From NCBI RefSeq assembly GCF_041549525.1, contig NZ_CP157456.1:3410001-3474000 (forward strand): 64,000 nt of DNA. The letters run 5' to 3'. Made by a program: the position numbers and the translations under genes. Origin of the DNA: Paenarthrobacter aurescens. Its GTDB lineage: Bacteria > Actinomycetota > Actinomycetes > Actinomycetales > Micrococcaceae. Under the pieces are notes generated by a model that did not search any database, was not told the origin of the DNA, and saw nothing but the letters and a program-made list of their open reading frames with translations. Positions 27,243 to 37,063 of this stretch are shown here, piece by piece. Numbering within the stretch: the stretch's first letter is position 1; each line of letters starts with the position of its first letter.

Positions 27243-27779
27243 TTAGCTGAATTCAGCGATGAGCTCGACTTCAACAGGAGAGTCGAGCGGCAGGACAGAA
27301 ACGCCGACGGCGGAGCGTGCGTGCTTGCCGGCGTCGCCGAATACTTGTCCGAGGAGTTCGGAGGCACCGTTGATCACGCCGGGCTGACCGGTGAACGTGG
27401 CCTCGGAGGACACGAAACCCACAACCTTGACGATCCGGGTAACGCGGTCAAGATCGCCAATGACGCTCTTGACGGCAGCCAAAGCGTTGATGGCGCAGAT
27501 GGCCGCGTAACGCTTGGCGTCTTCCGGGTCGACGGTGGGCTCGTCGGACGCGGCCAACTCGCCGAGGGAAACCTTGCCCGTAGCTTCGAGTTTGCCGTTA
27601 ATAAATGGCAGCTGCCCGGAGGTGTAGACGTAGTTGCCGGAGACGATTGCCGGGACGTAGTCAGCCACCGGAGCGGCTACCTCCGGGAGGGTCAATCCGA
27701 GCTCCGCCAGACGCTGCTCAACAGCAGACGTGGGGGCTCCGGATTCCGCGGCAGCTGTGGTTTCTGCGGGGGTTGTCAT
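27243..27779 (-). CDS. RidA-family protein
   Basis: A 178-residue protein. After a 30-residue N-terminal extension the YjgF/RidA fold shows YVPAIVSGNYVYTSGQLPF, AAICAINALAAVKSVIGDLDRV and VKVVGFVSSEATF. Family members hydrolyse reactive enamines/imines from PLP enzymes; the usual catalytic Arg (in the RSAVGVSVLPL strand) is present. The start at 27779 follows AGGGAGAAG. Two bases separate it from the DUF4177 stop, so the genes are co-translated. Confidence 0.88.
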   Translation of the reverse strand: MTTPAETTAAAESGAPTSAVEQRLAELGLTLPEVAAPVADYVPAIVSGNYVYTSGQLPFINGKLEATGKVSLGELAASDEPTVDPEDAKRYAAICAINALAAVKSVIGDLDRVTRIVKVVGFVSSEATFTGQPGVINGASELLGQVFGDAGKHARSAVGVSVLPLDSPVEVELIAEFS

Positions 27780-27781
27780 GA

Positions 27782-27937
27782 TTACTGCTTCTCCCTCTTC
27801 AGGTATGCAACAAGGCCTTTGCCATCGGGTCCACCGACGACCTGGACGAGCTCCCAGCCGTCCTCGCCCCACTGGTCCAGGATCTGCTTCGTAGCGTGAA
27901 TAATGAGCGGAATCGTGGCGTACTCCCATTTGGTCAT
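27782..27937 (-). CDS. DUF4177-family small protein
   Basis: A 51-residue protein starting MTKWEYATIPLI, with the central WGEDGWELV motif that defines DUF4177. Such proteins are tiny alpha/beta folds of unknown function, and in Micrococcaceae one lies upstream of ridA. The start at 27937 is chosen because the longer frame from 28015 would run into the divergent ponA start. Confidence 0.78.
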   Translation of the reverse strand: MTKWEYATIPLIIHATKQILDQWGEDGWELVQVVGGPDGKGLVAYLKREKQ

Positions 27938-27974
27938 GACAGAAAGCCTAGCCCTTGCCGGTAAAGTGGAAAAC

Positions 27975-30266
27975 ATGGTGACTCGCAAGAACCCACTATT
28001 CGACACTGCCACCACCCTCGGAAAGATTTTAGGCTTCCTTGGTGTGAGCGCGATTTGTGGCGTCCTCGTGGCGGGCCTTCTGGTCCCCGCAGCCGCCGTA
28101 TCGGGCAGTGCCGCCAGTGGTTCAATTCAGTTCTTTGACACTCTGCCGGCAGAACTTCAGGTGGATCCGCCCAGCCAGAACACCACCATCCTGGCGAAGG
28201 ACGGTACGCCGATCGCCTCGATCTACGCAGAGAACCGGACCAAGGTTCCGCTGGATCAAATGAGCCCGTTCATCAAGGACGCTGTCATTGCTATTGAGGA
28301 CAGCCGTTTTTATGAGCACGGCGGCATTGACACCACCGGCATCATGCGAGCACTCGTGGCCACCGCCCGCGGCAACAAGCAGGGCGCGTCCACCATCACC
28401 CAGCAGTACGTGAACAACGTCATCAACGAATCCCTCGTAGCAGCTGACAGGGAAGAGGACGTCAAGCTCAACGGCGGCGGCAAGGGCGTTGGCGACAAAC
28501 TCCGCGAAATGAAGCTTGCGATCGCCCTGGAGAAGAAGTTCTCCAAGGAGCAGATCCTTGAGGGCTACCTCAACATCGTGTTCTTCAACCGCGACGCTTA
28601 CGGCATTGAAGCTGCCTCGAAGTTCTTCTTCAGCACCACCGCCAAGGACCTGACTCTTCCGCAGGCGGCGCTCTTGGCCGGCCTGGTGAACAGCCCTTCG
28701 GCCTTCGATCCCATTGCCAACCCTGACAGCTCCAAGGTCCGACGAGACCTGGTGCTCGCCTCCATGGTCAACCAGGGCAAGATCACCCAGGCACAGTACG
28801 AAGAAGCGGTTGCTACCCCCGTCACCACGCAGGTCACCCCCGCACGCCAGGGCTGCGCTTACGCCACCATGGCTCCGTACTTCTGTGACTATGTGCTCCA
28901 CCTGCTCTTCAACAATCCTGCATACGGCGACACCCAGGAAGAGCGCATCAAGCGCGTCCAGCGTGGCGGCCTCACCATCCAGACCACCCTTGATCCCACA
29001 GCGCAGAACGTGGCCCAGCAGCAGGTTGATGCAACAGCTGGCGCCAACCCGGACAAGTGGGGCGCCTCGATCGTCTCCGTCCAGCCAGGTACAGGCCAGA
29101 TCGTGAGCATGGCCCAAAACACTGTGTGGCTGCCTCAAGAGGGCAAATTCGATCAGACGCAGAACTTCAACGTGGACGTCCTGGATGCCGAAGGAAACGA
29201 CCTCAACGGCATCGGCGGCTTCCAGCCCGGTTCAACCATGAAGCCCTTCACGTTCGCCCAGTGGCTGGAGGAGGGGAAGTCGATGAACCAAAACGTCAAT
29301 GCGGCCGTTCGTAAATACGGGGTGAACTTCCCTTGGAAGAACACTTGTCCCACGCCAACTGACGGTTTCTACGACGCTAACGTTCAGGGAAGCTTCGACC
29401 TGCAGAACTCGGACGATGGCTACTACCGGAACATGACGGTGCTGTACGGCCTAAAGAACTCGATCAACACGGCCACGTTCGCCTCGGCAGCCCAAGTAGA
29501 CCTTTGTGGAATCCAAAAGATAGTGGATGCAACCGGAATCCACGGCGGCCTTCCCGCCCGTGATGAAACCGGCAAGATTACGGACCCGAACCCTCAGGTT
29601 CAGATGACCCGTTTGTCCAACCTGATCGGTGCAACGCAGACCGCACCCCTGACCATGGCCTCGGCCTTCGCAACCTTCGCCGCTGACGGCAAGTACTGCG
29701 AGCCCATCGCTATAACGTCCGTCAAGGACCAGTCCGGGGCCGATCTTCCGGCGCAGTCCTCCAGCTGTAAGGATGCGGTTAAGCCCGAAGTCGCCCGCGG
29801 TGTTGCTTACGCCATGGGCAAGGTGCTGGACGAAGGTTCCGGCTCCCTGATCCGCCCGGCCCTTAACTCCAAGAACTTCCCGGTGGCGGCCAAGACCGGT
29901 ACTAACGACTCCAACGGCTCCACCTGGGTTGTCGGCTACACCAGCGGTTTGGCAACGGCCTCTTGGTTCGGTGACCCTTTGGGTGATCAGCTTCGCCCGG
30001 GTCGTAACCTCACAGTTAATGGCCAGTTCTACAAAGCCATCGACGGTTACATGATCGCCGGCCCGCAGTTCACCAACTACATGCTGGCTGTGGCTCCTGC
30101 TTATGGCACCAACCCCTTCCAGCAGCCGCCGTCGAACCTGCTCGGCACGGCTCCCGCCCCGCAGCGCAACAACACGCCGTCCAGTAACCCCCCGGCCAAT
30201 CCTGCACCGTCCACAGGAAACGGCAACAACGGGAACGGTAACAACGGCAACGGCAACAAGAACTGA
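27975..30266 (+). CDS. ponA: Bifunctional penicillin-binding protein (class A)
   Basis: A 763-residue peptidoglycan glycosyltransferase/transpeptidase. One N-terminal helix (GFLGVSAICGVLVAGLL), GT51 domain with the catalytic Glu in IEDSRFYEHGGID (about 108) and KQGASTITQQYVNN, then the transpeptidase with Ser in PGSTMKPFTF (about 420), SIN in KNSINTATF and AAKTGTND. The C-terminus ends in an Asn/Gly repeat tail (GNGNNGNGNNGNG) with no PASTA domain. Divergent from the DUF4177 gene by only 37 bases. Its stop is two bases from the metallophosphoesterase start. Confidence 0.95.
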   Translation: MVTRKNPLFDTATTLGKILGFLGVSAICGVLVAGLLVPAAAVSGSAASGSIQFFDTLPAELQVDPPSQNTTILAKDGTPIASIYAENRTKVPLDQMSPFIKDAVIAIEDSRFYEHGGIDTTGIMRALVATARGNKQGASTITQQYVNNVINESLVAADREEDVKLNGGGKGVGDKLREMKLAIALEKKFSKEQILEGYLNIVFFNRDAYGIEAASKFFFSTTAKDLTLPQAALLAGLVNSPSAFDPIANPDSSKVRRDLVLASMVNQGKITQAQYEEAVATPVTTQVTPARQGCAYATMAPYFCDYVLHLLFNNPAYGDTQEERIKRVQRGGLTIQTTLDPTAQNVAQQQVDATAGANPDKWGASIVSVQPGTGQIVSMAQNTVWLPQEGKFDQTQNFNVDVLDAEGNDLNGIGGFQPGSTMKPFTFAQWLEEGKSMNQNVNAAVRKYGVNFPWKNTCPTPTDGFYDANVQGSFDLQNSDDGYYRNMTVLYGLKNSINTATFASAAQVDLCGIQKIVDATGIHGGLPARDETGKITDPNPQVQMTRLSNLIGATQTAPLTMASAFATFAADGKYCEPIAITSVKDQSGADLPAQSSSCKDAVKPEVARGVAYAMGKVLDEGSGSLIRPALNSKNFPVAAKTGTNDSNGSTWVVGYTSGLATASWFGDPLGDQLRPGRNLTVNGQFYKAIDGYMIAGPQFTNYMLAVAPAYGTNPFQQPPSNLLGTAPAPQRNNTPSSNPPANPAPSTGNGNNGNGNNGNGNKN

Positions 30267-30268
30267 CC

Positions 30269-31216
30269 ATGACGTTTAGTGATTCATTGGCAAACCGCGT
30301 CCGCACTGTCGGGCGCGGTTTCGCCGTCACTGCTGCCTTCGGAGCAGCAGCAGGCACAGCGGCCGCCGCTTACGGGTGGTGGGAGAAGGACCAGTTCGAG
30401 GTCCGTCACGAAACCCTGCCCATTCTCCCGGAGGGCTCCAGGCCGCTCCGTGTCCTGCACCTGAGCGATATCCACTTCGTCCCCGGTCAGGACAAGAAGA
30501 CGCAGTGGCTGCAATCGCTGGCCGATCTCAAGCCTGACCTCGTGGTCAACACCGGCGATAACCTCAGCCACACCAAGGCCGTTGATCCCCTGATCCAGGC
30601 TCTGCGGCCCCTGCTGGAATTCCCGGGTGTTTTTGTTCCGGGTTCCAACGACTACTACGCTCCCCGGATCAAGAACCCGGTTGGCTACTTCCGTGGCCCT
30701 TCCCGGATGCGCACCGACCCCATTGCCTTGGATTGGCCGAAGCTCCGCTCGGCGTTCGGCATGGGCGGCTGGATAGACCTCACCAACCGAGCCCAGTCAG
30801 TGGTGCTGAACGGTTTGCGGTTCGACTTCTCCGGGGTTGATGATCCGCACCTGGGCCGTGAACGCTACGCCGGTTGGCCACGCGGCACCGTTAATCAGGA
30901 CGCCCGCCCGCATCTGAAGGTAGCTGTCATTCACGCCCCGTATCAGCGCGTGCTGGACCACTTCACTGAGGCCGGAGCGGATCTGATCCTTGCCGGTCAC
31001 ACCCACGGCGGCCAAATCTGCGTCCCTGGTTTCGGTGCGCTCGTCTCCAACTGCGACCTCCCCAATTGGCGTGCCAAGGGCCTCCACGATTGGGAAAGCG
31101 ATAGCTTCACGACGCCGGTGAACGTCTCAGGCGGCATCGGCACCTCCCGCTTCGCGCCGGTCCGCATCGCCTGCCGCCCGGAAGCAGTGCTGCTGACGCT
31201 CACGCCGCGCAGCTAG
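30269..31216 (+). CDS. Membrane-associated metallophosphoesterase
   Basis: A 315-residue calcineurin-like phosphoesterase of the YkuE type. An N-terminal hydrophobic segment (FAVTAAFGAAAGTAAAAYG) probably anchors it, followed by metal-binding motifs LHLSDIHFVPGQ, VVNTGDNLSH, PGSNDYY (normally GNHD, here SND) and AGHTHGGQICVPG. It sits directly after ponA, an order conserved in Actinobacteria, which suggests a role at the envelope. The GNHD to GSND change may alter one metal ligand neighbour. Confidence 0.88.
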   Translation: MTFSDSLANRVRTVGRGFAVTAAFGAAAGTAAAAYGWWEKDQFEVRHETLPILPEGSRPLRVLHLSDIHFVPGQDKKTQWLQSLADLKPDLVVNTGDNLSHTKAVDPLIQALRPLLEFPGVFVPGSNDYYAPRIKNPVGYFRGPSRMRTDPIALDWPKLRSAFGMGGWIDLTNRAQSVVLNGLRFDFSGVDDPHLGRERYAGWPRGTVNQDARPHLKVAVIHAPYQRVLDHFTEAGADLILAGHTHGGQICVPGFGALVSNCDLPNWRAKGLHDWESDSFTTPVNVSGGIGTSRFAPVRIACRPEAVLLTLTPRS

Positions 31217-31383
31217 AGCCGCTCGATCGAAAGAGACGGGGATCATTACGTTTCTCAATAACTGGGTCAAACATTTCACCGGCGTTGCGTTGTCCTGTGA
31301 AACGAATCACGCCATGGCATAGGGTAGTTGCTACGGGAAACTACCTCCGCACCATCTGAAGATCCAGCTGTTGAGAAGCGGGC

Positions 31384-33183
31384 ATGTCCAAGCAAACGTC
31401 TTTCTTTACCTCCGTCGGCCGCCTGTACCCTCATGTGCGGCCCATCCTCCCCCGACTATTCATGGGCCTGATCTGCGCCCTGCTGGCCAGCATTGTCGCG
31501 CTGACCATCCCGCAGGTGTTGCGTGTCTTGGTCAACAACTCGCTGCAGCCAGGCGGTTCCACGGACGCCGTCTGGATTGCCGCCGTCGTGATTCTTGCCT
31601 TGGGTATTGCCGAGGCGGGATTGGTGGCCTTGCGCCGGCAGTTCGTGATCAATCCGGCCACCACGGTTGAGACCCGTATGCGCGTGACCCTGTACGGCCA
31701 CCTGCAGCAGCTCACGGTGGCTTTCCATGATCGCTGGGGTTCCGGCCAGCTGCTGTCCCGCGCCATGACGGACCTGAGCTTCCTGCGCCGCTGGATGGCG
31801 TTCGGCGCAATCATGTTGGTGGTCACCACGCTGACGGTGATCATCGGCGTCGGCGTGATGTTCTCCATGAGCTGGCAACTGGCGCTGATCTTCCTGGCAG
31901 CGGCCGTGCCGATCATGATCAACTCCTTCCGTTTCCGCCGCCGCTTCAGCTTGGTCACCCGCCTCAGCCAGGACCAAGCCGGGGATCTCGCCACCACCGT
32001 GGAGGAATCCGTCCACGGCATCCGCGTCCTGAAGGCTTTTGGTCGGAGCCGCGAAGCGCTGGAGAACTTCAACGGCCAGGCAGAGGAACTGCGCCAGACG
32101 GAGATCGCCAAGGCCAAGCAGCAAGCTGGCTTCACGCTGGTGGTGACGCTGCTGCCGGAGCTCGCGCTGGGCGTGGGGCTGGTGGTGGGCATCATGCTTG
32201 CTGCGAGCGGACAACTCAGCATCGGCGCTTTGGTGGCTTTCTTCGCAACAGCTGCTGTGGTGGCCACACCAGTGGAATTTTCCGGCATGCTCCTGGCCAT
32301 GGCACTGACTGCCAAGACGGCCTTGGACCGCCACTTTGAGGTGATGGACACGGAGAACACCATCACCTCACCTGACCATCCGGTGGTTCCGGAAACAGTG
32401 AGGGGCGCCTTGCGCTTTGAGCACGCAGCTTTCGGTTTCGACGACGGCGGCACCCTCCTCCACGATGTCACCTTGGACATCCGCCCCGGTGAGACCATGG
32501 CTCTGGTAGGCATCACGGGCAGCGGCAAGAGCGCGCTGCTCCAACTGGTCCCCCGCCTGTATGACGTCACGTCCGGCGCGGTGACCATTGACGGCGTGGA
32601 TGTCCGTGACTATGACATTGACGAACTCCGGAAGATCGTTGCCGTGGCGTTCGAGGACACTACCCTGTTCTCCAGTTCCGTGCGGGACAACGTCCTTCTG
32701 GGAGCCCCCGATCCCACGGATGCCGCCCTGGACGAGGCCTTGGACGTTGCCCAAGCACAGTTCGCGTACTCGTTGCCGGACGGCGTGGACACGTTGATCG
32801 GCGAGGAAGGTTTGAGCCTGTCCGGTGGTCAGCGGCAACGCATCGCGTTGGCCCGTGCCATCGCCGCGAAGCCCAAGGTTCTGATCCTCGACGATCCCCT
32901 GTCCGCCCTGGACGTCAATACGGAGGAACGCGTGGAAGCCCGTCTGCGCGAGGTCCTGCGCGAGACCACCACGCTGATCGTTGCGCACCGCCCGTCCACT
33001 GTGGCTTTGGCGGACCGGGTGGCATTGCTCCAAAACGGAACCATCACCGCCGTCGGGACCCATACGGAACTGTTGGCCGAAAACGATCATTACCGCTACG
33101 TCATCGCCAGCCTGGACGCCGGTCCCAAGGACCTGGACACCGAACTGGACGAGCTCGAAGAAGCTGAGGAGGCCCGCCGGTGA
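31384..33183 (+). CDS. ABC exporter half-transporter 1 (degenerate ATP site)
   Basis: A 599-residue protein: six-helix transmembrane domain (to about 320) and an ATPase with Walker [12 protein letters not shown], signature LSGGQRQRI and Walker [13 protein letters not shown]. The residue after the Walker B Asp is Asp instead of the catalytic Glu, as in the degenerate subunit of heterodimeric exporters such as TM287/288. It overlaps the partner gene by four bases. Members export lipids, peptides or drugs; nothing here fixes the substrate. Confidence 0.93.
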   Translation: MSKQTSFFTSVGRLYPHVRPILPRLFMGLICALLASIVALTIPQVLRVLVNNSLQPGGSTDAVWIAAVVILALGIAEAGLVALRRQFVINPATTVETRMRVTLYGHLQQLTVAFHDRWGSGQLLSRAMTDLSFLRRWMAFGAIMLVVTTLTVIIGVGVMFSMSWQLALIFLAAAVPIMINSFRFRRRFSLVTRLSQDQAGDLATTVEESVHGIRVLKAFGRSREALENFNGQAEELRQTEIAKAKQQAGFTLVVTLLPELALGVGLVVGIMLAASGQLSIGALVAFFATAAVVATPVEFSGMLLAMALTAKTALDRHFEVMDTENTITSPDHPVVPETVRGALRFEHAAFGFDDGGTLLHDVTLDIRPGETMALVGITGSGKSALLQLVPRLYDVTSGAVTIDGVDVRDYDIDELRKIVAVAFEDTTLFSSSVRDNVLLGAPDPTDAALDEALDVAQAQFAYSLPDGVDTLIGEEGLSLSGGQRQRIALARAIAAKPKVLILDDPLSALDVNTEERVEARLREVLRETTTLIVAHRPSTVALADRVALLQNGTITAVGTHTELLAENDHYRYVIASLDAGPKDLDTELDELEEAEEARR

Positions 33184-35012
33184 GTGCCGCAACATTTGGA
33201 ACCGCCAACGAGGACAACACGCTCCTCAGCAAAGCAGACAGCAAAGCCGTACGACGCCGGTCGCTCACCTTGCTTGCCTCACTCATCCGTCCGGTGCGGT
33301 TGCGTTTCTGGCTGACCATTGTGATGGTGGTGATCTCGCAGCTCACCCGGGTTGCCGGGCCTGCACTGATCGCCTTCGGAATAGACAACGCTCTTCCCGC
33401 ACTGCAGGCCGGCGACAACGGGCCTTTGGTGCTGGCAGGTTCCCTCTACCTGGCGGCTGCGATTGCTACGGCTGGAATGACTGCGCTGTACGTGACATCC
33501 ACTGCCCGGCTCAGCCAGGCCATGCTGCTGGATCTGCGCCTGCGCGTCTTCCGGCACACCCAGCGGTTGAGCCTGGAATTCCACGAGAAGTACACGTCCG
33601 GACGCATCATTGCCCGGCAAACATCTGATCTGGAAGCGTTGCGCGAGCTGTTGGACTCGGGCGTGAGTTCCCTCGCGTCCGGGATGCTGTTCATGGTGTT
33701 CACTGCTGTGACCGTTTTCGCTTTGGACTGGCGCAGCGGTTTGATCGTCCTCGCCGCAGGCGTCCCCATGTTCTTCCTTGCCCGTTGGTACCAGAAGCAT
33801 TCACAAATCGCCTTCCGTGAGTCCCGCGTGGTGTCCGCCCGGCTGATCGTCCACTTTGTGGAAACCATGACCGGTATCCGTGCAGTGAAAGCATTCCGCA
33901 AAGAGCGCGAGAACGCCTCCCGATACGGCGAGCTGGCCGAGGATTACCGCAAGAACACTGTCCGCTCCATCAACTTGAACGGCATCTTCCAGCCGGGCCT
34001 GGTGCTGATCGGCAACGTGTGCGTGGCCGTGGTCCTGCTCTTTGGCGGCTTCAGGGTGTTGAGCGGAGACCTGGCTGTTGGCGTTCTGCTGGCGCTCATC
34101 CTGTCCACCAAGCGCTTCTTCCAGCCAGTGGACCAGATGGCCATGTTCTACAACTCCTTCCAGAGCGCCCAGGCTGCACTGGAAAAGGTGTCCGGCCTCC
34201 TCGAAGAAGTACCCACGGTCCGCCCGCCAAAGAACCCCGTGGCGCTGAAGAGTTCCCGCGGAGAGATTGATTTCAAGGGCGTGGAGTTCGGTTACAACGA
34301 CGGCGCCCTTGTGGTTCCCACGCTGGACCTGCACATTCCAGCAGGGCAAACCATTGCCTTGGTGGGCCAGACAGGTGCCGGAAAATCGACATTGGCCAAG
34401 CTGGTGGCGCGCTTCTACGACGTCACCTCCGGGGCCATCACCTTGGATGGCATCGACCTGAGGGACCTCTCCACCACGGACCTCCGGCGCGCCGTGGTGA
34501 TGGTGACGCAGGAAGCCTTCCTCTTCAGCGGCTCCGTGGCGGACAACATTTCCCTCGGCAGACCCGAGGCTTCGCGGGCCGAAATCGAGGCCGCCGCCGC
34601 AGCAGTGGGAGCCCACGAGTTCATCATGAGCCTCCCCGAAGGTTACGACACGGACGTCAACAAGCGCGGCGGCCGGGTCTCATCCGGTCAACGCCAACTC
34701 ATCGGTTTCGCCCGCGCCTTCCTGGCCGCCCCGGCTGTGCTGATACTGGACGAGGCAACGTCCTCCTTGGACATCCCCTCTGAACGCATGGTGCAGCAGG
34801 GACTGTCCAACCTGTTGGAGGGGGTGGCTGGTGGCAGGGGCGCCAGGACGGCGATCATCATTGCCCACCGGCTCTCCACCGTGGAGACGGCCGACAGGGT
34901 TCTGGTGGTCCATGACGGACGAATTGTGGAAGACGGAACGCCGGCAGAGTTGATCAGTGGTGGCGGTCGCTTTGCCCAGTTGCACGGGGCGTGGCGGGAC
35001 TCGCTGGTATAG
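33180..35012 (+). CDS. ABC exporter half-transporter 2 (catalytic ATP site)
   Basis: A 610-residue partner starting at GTG 33180 within the end of half-transporter 1. Transmembrane domain then ATPase with Walker [14 protein letters not shown], Walker [13 protein letters not shown] (canonical Glu) and a signature altered to VSSGQRQL. The changes complement those in half-transporter 1: the good site combines this Walker A/B with the partner's LSGGQ, and the poor site combines the two altered elements. This strongly implies a heterodimer. Followed by the tRNA-Pro gene. Confidence 0.93.
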   Translation: MSAATFGTANEDNTLLSKADSKAVRRRSLTLLASLIRPVRLRFWLTIVMVVISQLTRVAGPALIAFGIDNALPALQAGDNGPLVLAGSLYLAAAIATAGMTALYVTSTARLSQAMLLDLRLRVFRHTQRLSLEFHEKYTSGRIIARQTSDLEALRELLDSGVSSLASGMLFMVFTAVTVFALDWRSGLIVLAAGVPMFFLARWYQKHSQIAFRESRVVSARLIVHFVETMTGIRAVKAFRKERENASRYGELAEDYRKNTVRSINLNGIFQPGLVLIGNVCVAVVLLFGGFRVLSGDLAVGVLLALILSTKRFFQPVDQMAMFYNSFQSAQAALEKVSGLLEEVPTVRPPKNPVALKSSRGEIDFKGVEFGYNDGALVVPTLDLHIPAGQTIALVGQTGAGKSTLAKLVARFYDVTSGAITLDGIDLRDLSTTDLRRAVVMVTQEAFLFSGSVADNISLGRPEASRAEIEAAAAAVGAHEFIMSLPEGYDTDVNKRGGRVSSGQRQLIGFARAFLAAPAVLILDEATSSLDIPSERMVQQGLSNLLEGVAGGRGARTAIIIAHRLSTVETADRVLVVHDGRIVEDGTPAELISGGGRFAQLHGAWRDSLV

Positions 35013-35111
35013 CTTCCTTTTGGCCGTCAACTGTGAGCAGCCACACCTGCGCCTCGATTTCGCATCACGGGACGTTTCGGCTATTCTTGAACAGTTGCTT
35101 TCGCAGCGGAT

Positions 35112-35188
<77 letters not shown>

Positions 35189-35194
35189 AACACG

Positions 35195-35225
35195 AAAATG
35201 GCGTCGAGAAATCGGCGCCATTTTT
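35195..35225 (+). terminator. Intrinsic terminator after tRNA-Pro
   Basis: AAAATGGCGTCGA (35195-35207) pairs with TCGGCGCCATTTT (35212-35224) with one mismatch and a GAAA tetraloop, followed by T. It begins six bases after the CCA end. Confidence 0.9.
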
Positions 35226-35331
35226 GCTTTAAGCAGCTCACCGCGCCCGCAGTTATGCACATGTACCATCCCGGCGCTTGGCGTGCCTGCCGCTTATCAC
35301 TAGGCTTTCAGTGACTTACCAAACCAGACAC

Positions 35332-35375
35332 AAAGAAACCCCGGAGCATCGCTCGTCACGCTCCGGGGTTTCTTT
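35332..35375. terminator. Terminator of the peptide gene
   Basis: AAAGAAACCCCGGAGC (35332-35347) pairs perfectly with GCTCCGGGGTTTCTTT (35360-35375) around a 12-base loop. On the minus strand it lies 13 bases after the peptide gene stop and ends in a T-rich run, so it is a proper intrinsic terminator for that small gene. Confidence 0.92.
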
Positions 35376-35388
35376 TACTACAATTGTT

Positions 35389-35613
35389 TTACATAGGGTC
35401 AGGCCAGTTGCCGATGGACATTGTGGTGACCGTCGTTTCGGACTTGTCCTTCTTGGGCGTCGTTGTGGTGGACCGCATGGGGTCCGGCCAGTTACCAATG
35501 GCGCTTACTGTGTTGGAATCTGCCGCGGGAGCAGCAGAGACTACACCGGGAGCGGCAACCGCGAGCGTCAGTGCGCCCGCCACGGCCACTGAAGCAATGA
35601 TTTTCTTGAACAT
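35389..35613 (-). CDS. Secreted peptide precursor with duplicated IGNWPDPM
   Basis: A 74-residue protein starting at ATG 35613 (MFKKIIAS). A Sec signal peptide covers about residues 1-27 (LTLAVAAPGVVSA), leaving a small hydrophilic propeptide. The octapeptide IGNWPDPM occurs at residues 39-46 and again as the very C-terminus, 67-74, separated by a Thr/Lys linker (RSTTTTPKKDKSETT). The two copies use different codons at four positions (Ile, Gly and both Pro) with no amino-acid change, so the peptide itself is under selection. It is divergent from an HTH-TPR regulator, has a strong promoter and its own terminator. Likely a signalling peptide precursor; a secreted small structural protein is the alternative. 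Confidence 0.8.
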   Translation of the reverse strand: MFKKIIASVAVAGALTLAVAAPGVVSAAPAADSNTVSAIGNWPDPMRSTTTTPKKDKSETTVTTMSIGNWPDPM

Positions 35614-35673
35614 GATGATGTACCCCAATGCGAGTCGGATTCGTTACGGAAATTGCACGGTCCCTGTTGACAT

Positions 35674-35706
35674 ACATTGTAAAATGTTTTCCACAGAGAC
35701 TGTCAA
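35674..35706 (-). promoter_or_regulatory. Peptide-gene promoter with overlapping palindrome
   Basis: On the minus strand TTGACA (35706-35701) and TACAAT (35681-35676) form -35 and -10 boxes with a 19-base spacer. The -10 lies inside the palindrome ACATTGTAAAATGT (35674-35687), whose arms ACATT/AATGT are perfect. A second TTGACA at 35667-35672 reads toward the regulator, so both genes may be controlled from this one site, presumably by the HTH-TPR protein. Confidence 0.65.
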
Positions 35707-35740
35707 GGTTTTGGTCAAAAGACACCTGTAGGAGGGACCC

Positions 35741-37006
35741 GTGGGAAACGGATTCGGCGAGAAGCTACGTGCCGAACGGCTCGAACGTGGGTTGACGCAG
35801 GCAGAGCTCGGCAAAAACCTGTACTCACCGAGCTATATTTCGCTGCTCGAGACCGGCCGCCGCGAGCCCACGGCCGAAGTCATTGAGGAACTCGCGCGCC
35901 GGCTGGAGCTGGCGCCAAAAGCACTTGAAGCGTGGAGCCAACCCGTTTCCGTGAGCGATGCCGAGTACGTCCTGGCCGGCCTGTATGCCCGGCAAGCCTG
36001 GGATCTTCGCGACTACCAACTTGCCGCCAGCCACGCAGCCACCGCAGCGCAGATCGCCCTTGAGGCCAAGAACAACAGCGCCTGGTGGAACATGACGTAC
36101 ATGCAGGCCGAGTGCGTGATGAAGCAAGGCCAACTCAAGGAATGCCAGCAGATTGTTGAGCATCTCCTGGAACACCCCATGGCCACTGAATCCGCCGGCC
36201 TGGGAGTGCGCGCCTGGCAGATGCTTGCCGCGGTGTGTCACGGACAAGGTCAGCTGGCCACCGCCGTCGAGCATGCAAAGCAAGCCGTAAAGCTCAGCGA
36301 ACAACTGCCCAAGGGTTCCACGCTCATCATCGGCGCGCACCGCGCGCTGATCGGTGCCCTTGCCGAGAGCGGCAAGCTGGACGAGGCCTGGGAGTACTGC
36401 CTGGCCATGATCGAGCACATGGATGAGCACTCAATGTCGCAACTGGCTGGCGAAGTGGCCTGGGTTGTGGGCAACGTGGCCTTCATGCGCCACGACTATG
36501 TGGAGGGCATCAAACACCACGAGCGCGCGGCCAGCCTCCTCTCCCCCGCCAACGACATTGAACTTTGGGCCCGTTTTAACAAGGCCTCGGCGGCGGTTCG
36601 GCTGTCCTCCGGGATTGTGGAGCCGGAGACCCTGTCCGCCATTGAGCGTGCTGAACTCGCGCTGTCCATTGTGGGCGGCAACAAGACAGACCAGCTGGAG
36701 GTCGCCTTCATCCGCGCCCGCTGGCTGTACCTCACCGGGGACATCCCTGCAGCCGTGGAGAAACTCCGCGAGATCTACGCAGACCGCAAGGTGCTGGCCC
36801 GTCACACCGCCGGCGAAGTGTCCCTGTTGCTGGGCAAGTCCTTGAAAGCTGCCGGGGAAGCCACGGAGGCACTCCAATTCCTTGAAGAGGCCCAGCATGA
36901 CTTCAGTGCAGCAGGAGCCTCGGACAGGGTTCAGCAGGCCATGGACGCAGTACTGGAGATCCGCCTGGCCGAGCGTCGCGCAGCGAAGGAACACTCGGAA
37001 GCCTAA
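35741..37006 (+). CDS. HTH-TPR transcriptional regulator (Rgg/PlcR-like layout)
   Basis: A 421-residue protein starting at GTG 35741 with GGAGGG seven bases upstream. Residues 5-62 form an XRE-type HTH (LRAERLERGLTQAELGKNLY, then SPSYISLLETGRREPTAEVI). The remaining 350 residues are helical TPR-like repeats, for example ATAAQIALEAKNNSAWWNMT, AVEHAKQAVKLSEQLPKGS and ALIGALAESGKLDEAWEYCL. This is the layout of RRNPP peptide-pheromone receptors such as PlcR, PrgX and Rgg, and of some Streptomyces regulators. The divergent secreted octapeptide gene makes peptide sensing the leading idea. Closed by a terminator at 37018-37054. Confidence 0.82.
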   Translation: MGNGFGEKLRAERLERGLTQAELGKNLYSPSYISLLETGRREPTAEVIEELARRLELAPKALEAWSQPVSVSDAEYVLAGLYARQAWDLRDYQLAASHAATAAQIALEAKNNSAWWNMTYMQAECVMKQGQLKECQQIVEHLLEHPMATESAGLGVRAWQMLAAVCHGQGQLATAVEHAKQAVKLSEQLPKGSTLIIGAHRALIGALAESGKLDEAWEYCLAMIEHMDEHSMSQLAGEVAWVVGNVAFMRHDYVEGIKHHERAASLLSPANDIELWARFNKASAAVRLSSGIVEPETLSAIERAELALSIVGGNKTDQLEVAFIRARWLYLTGDIPAAVEKLREIYADRKVLARHTAGEVSLLLGKSLKAAGEATEALQFLEEAQHDFSAAGASDRVQQAMDAVLEIRLAERRAAKEHSEA

Positions 37007-37017
37007 GCCCCAGACAC

Positions 37018-37054
37018 CAAACTGCCCCGGACCAGTGCGGTCCGGGGCAGTTTG
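37018..37054 (+). terminator. Bidirectional terminator between regulator and purC
   Basis: CAAACTGCCCCGGACC (37018-37033) pairs perfectly with GGTCCGGGGCAGTTTG (37039-37054) over a five-base loop. It separates the convergent regulator and purC genes. Confidence 0.9.
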
Positions 37055-37063
37055 CGTTATGGG

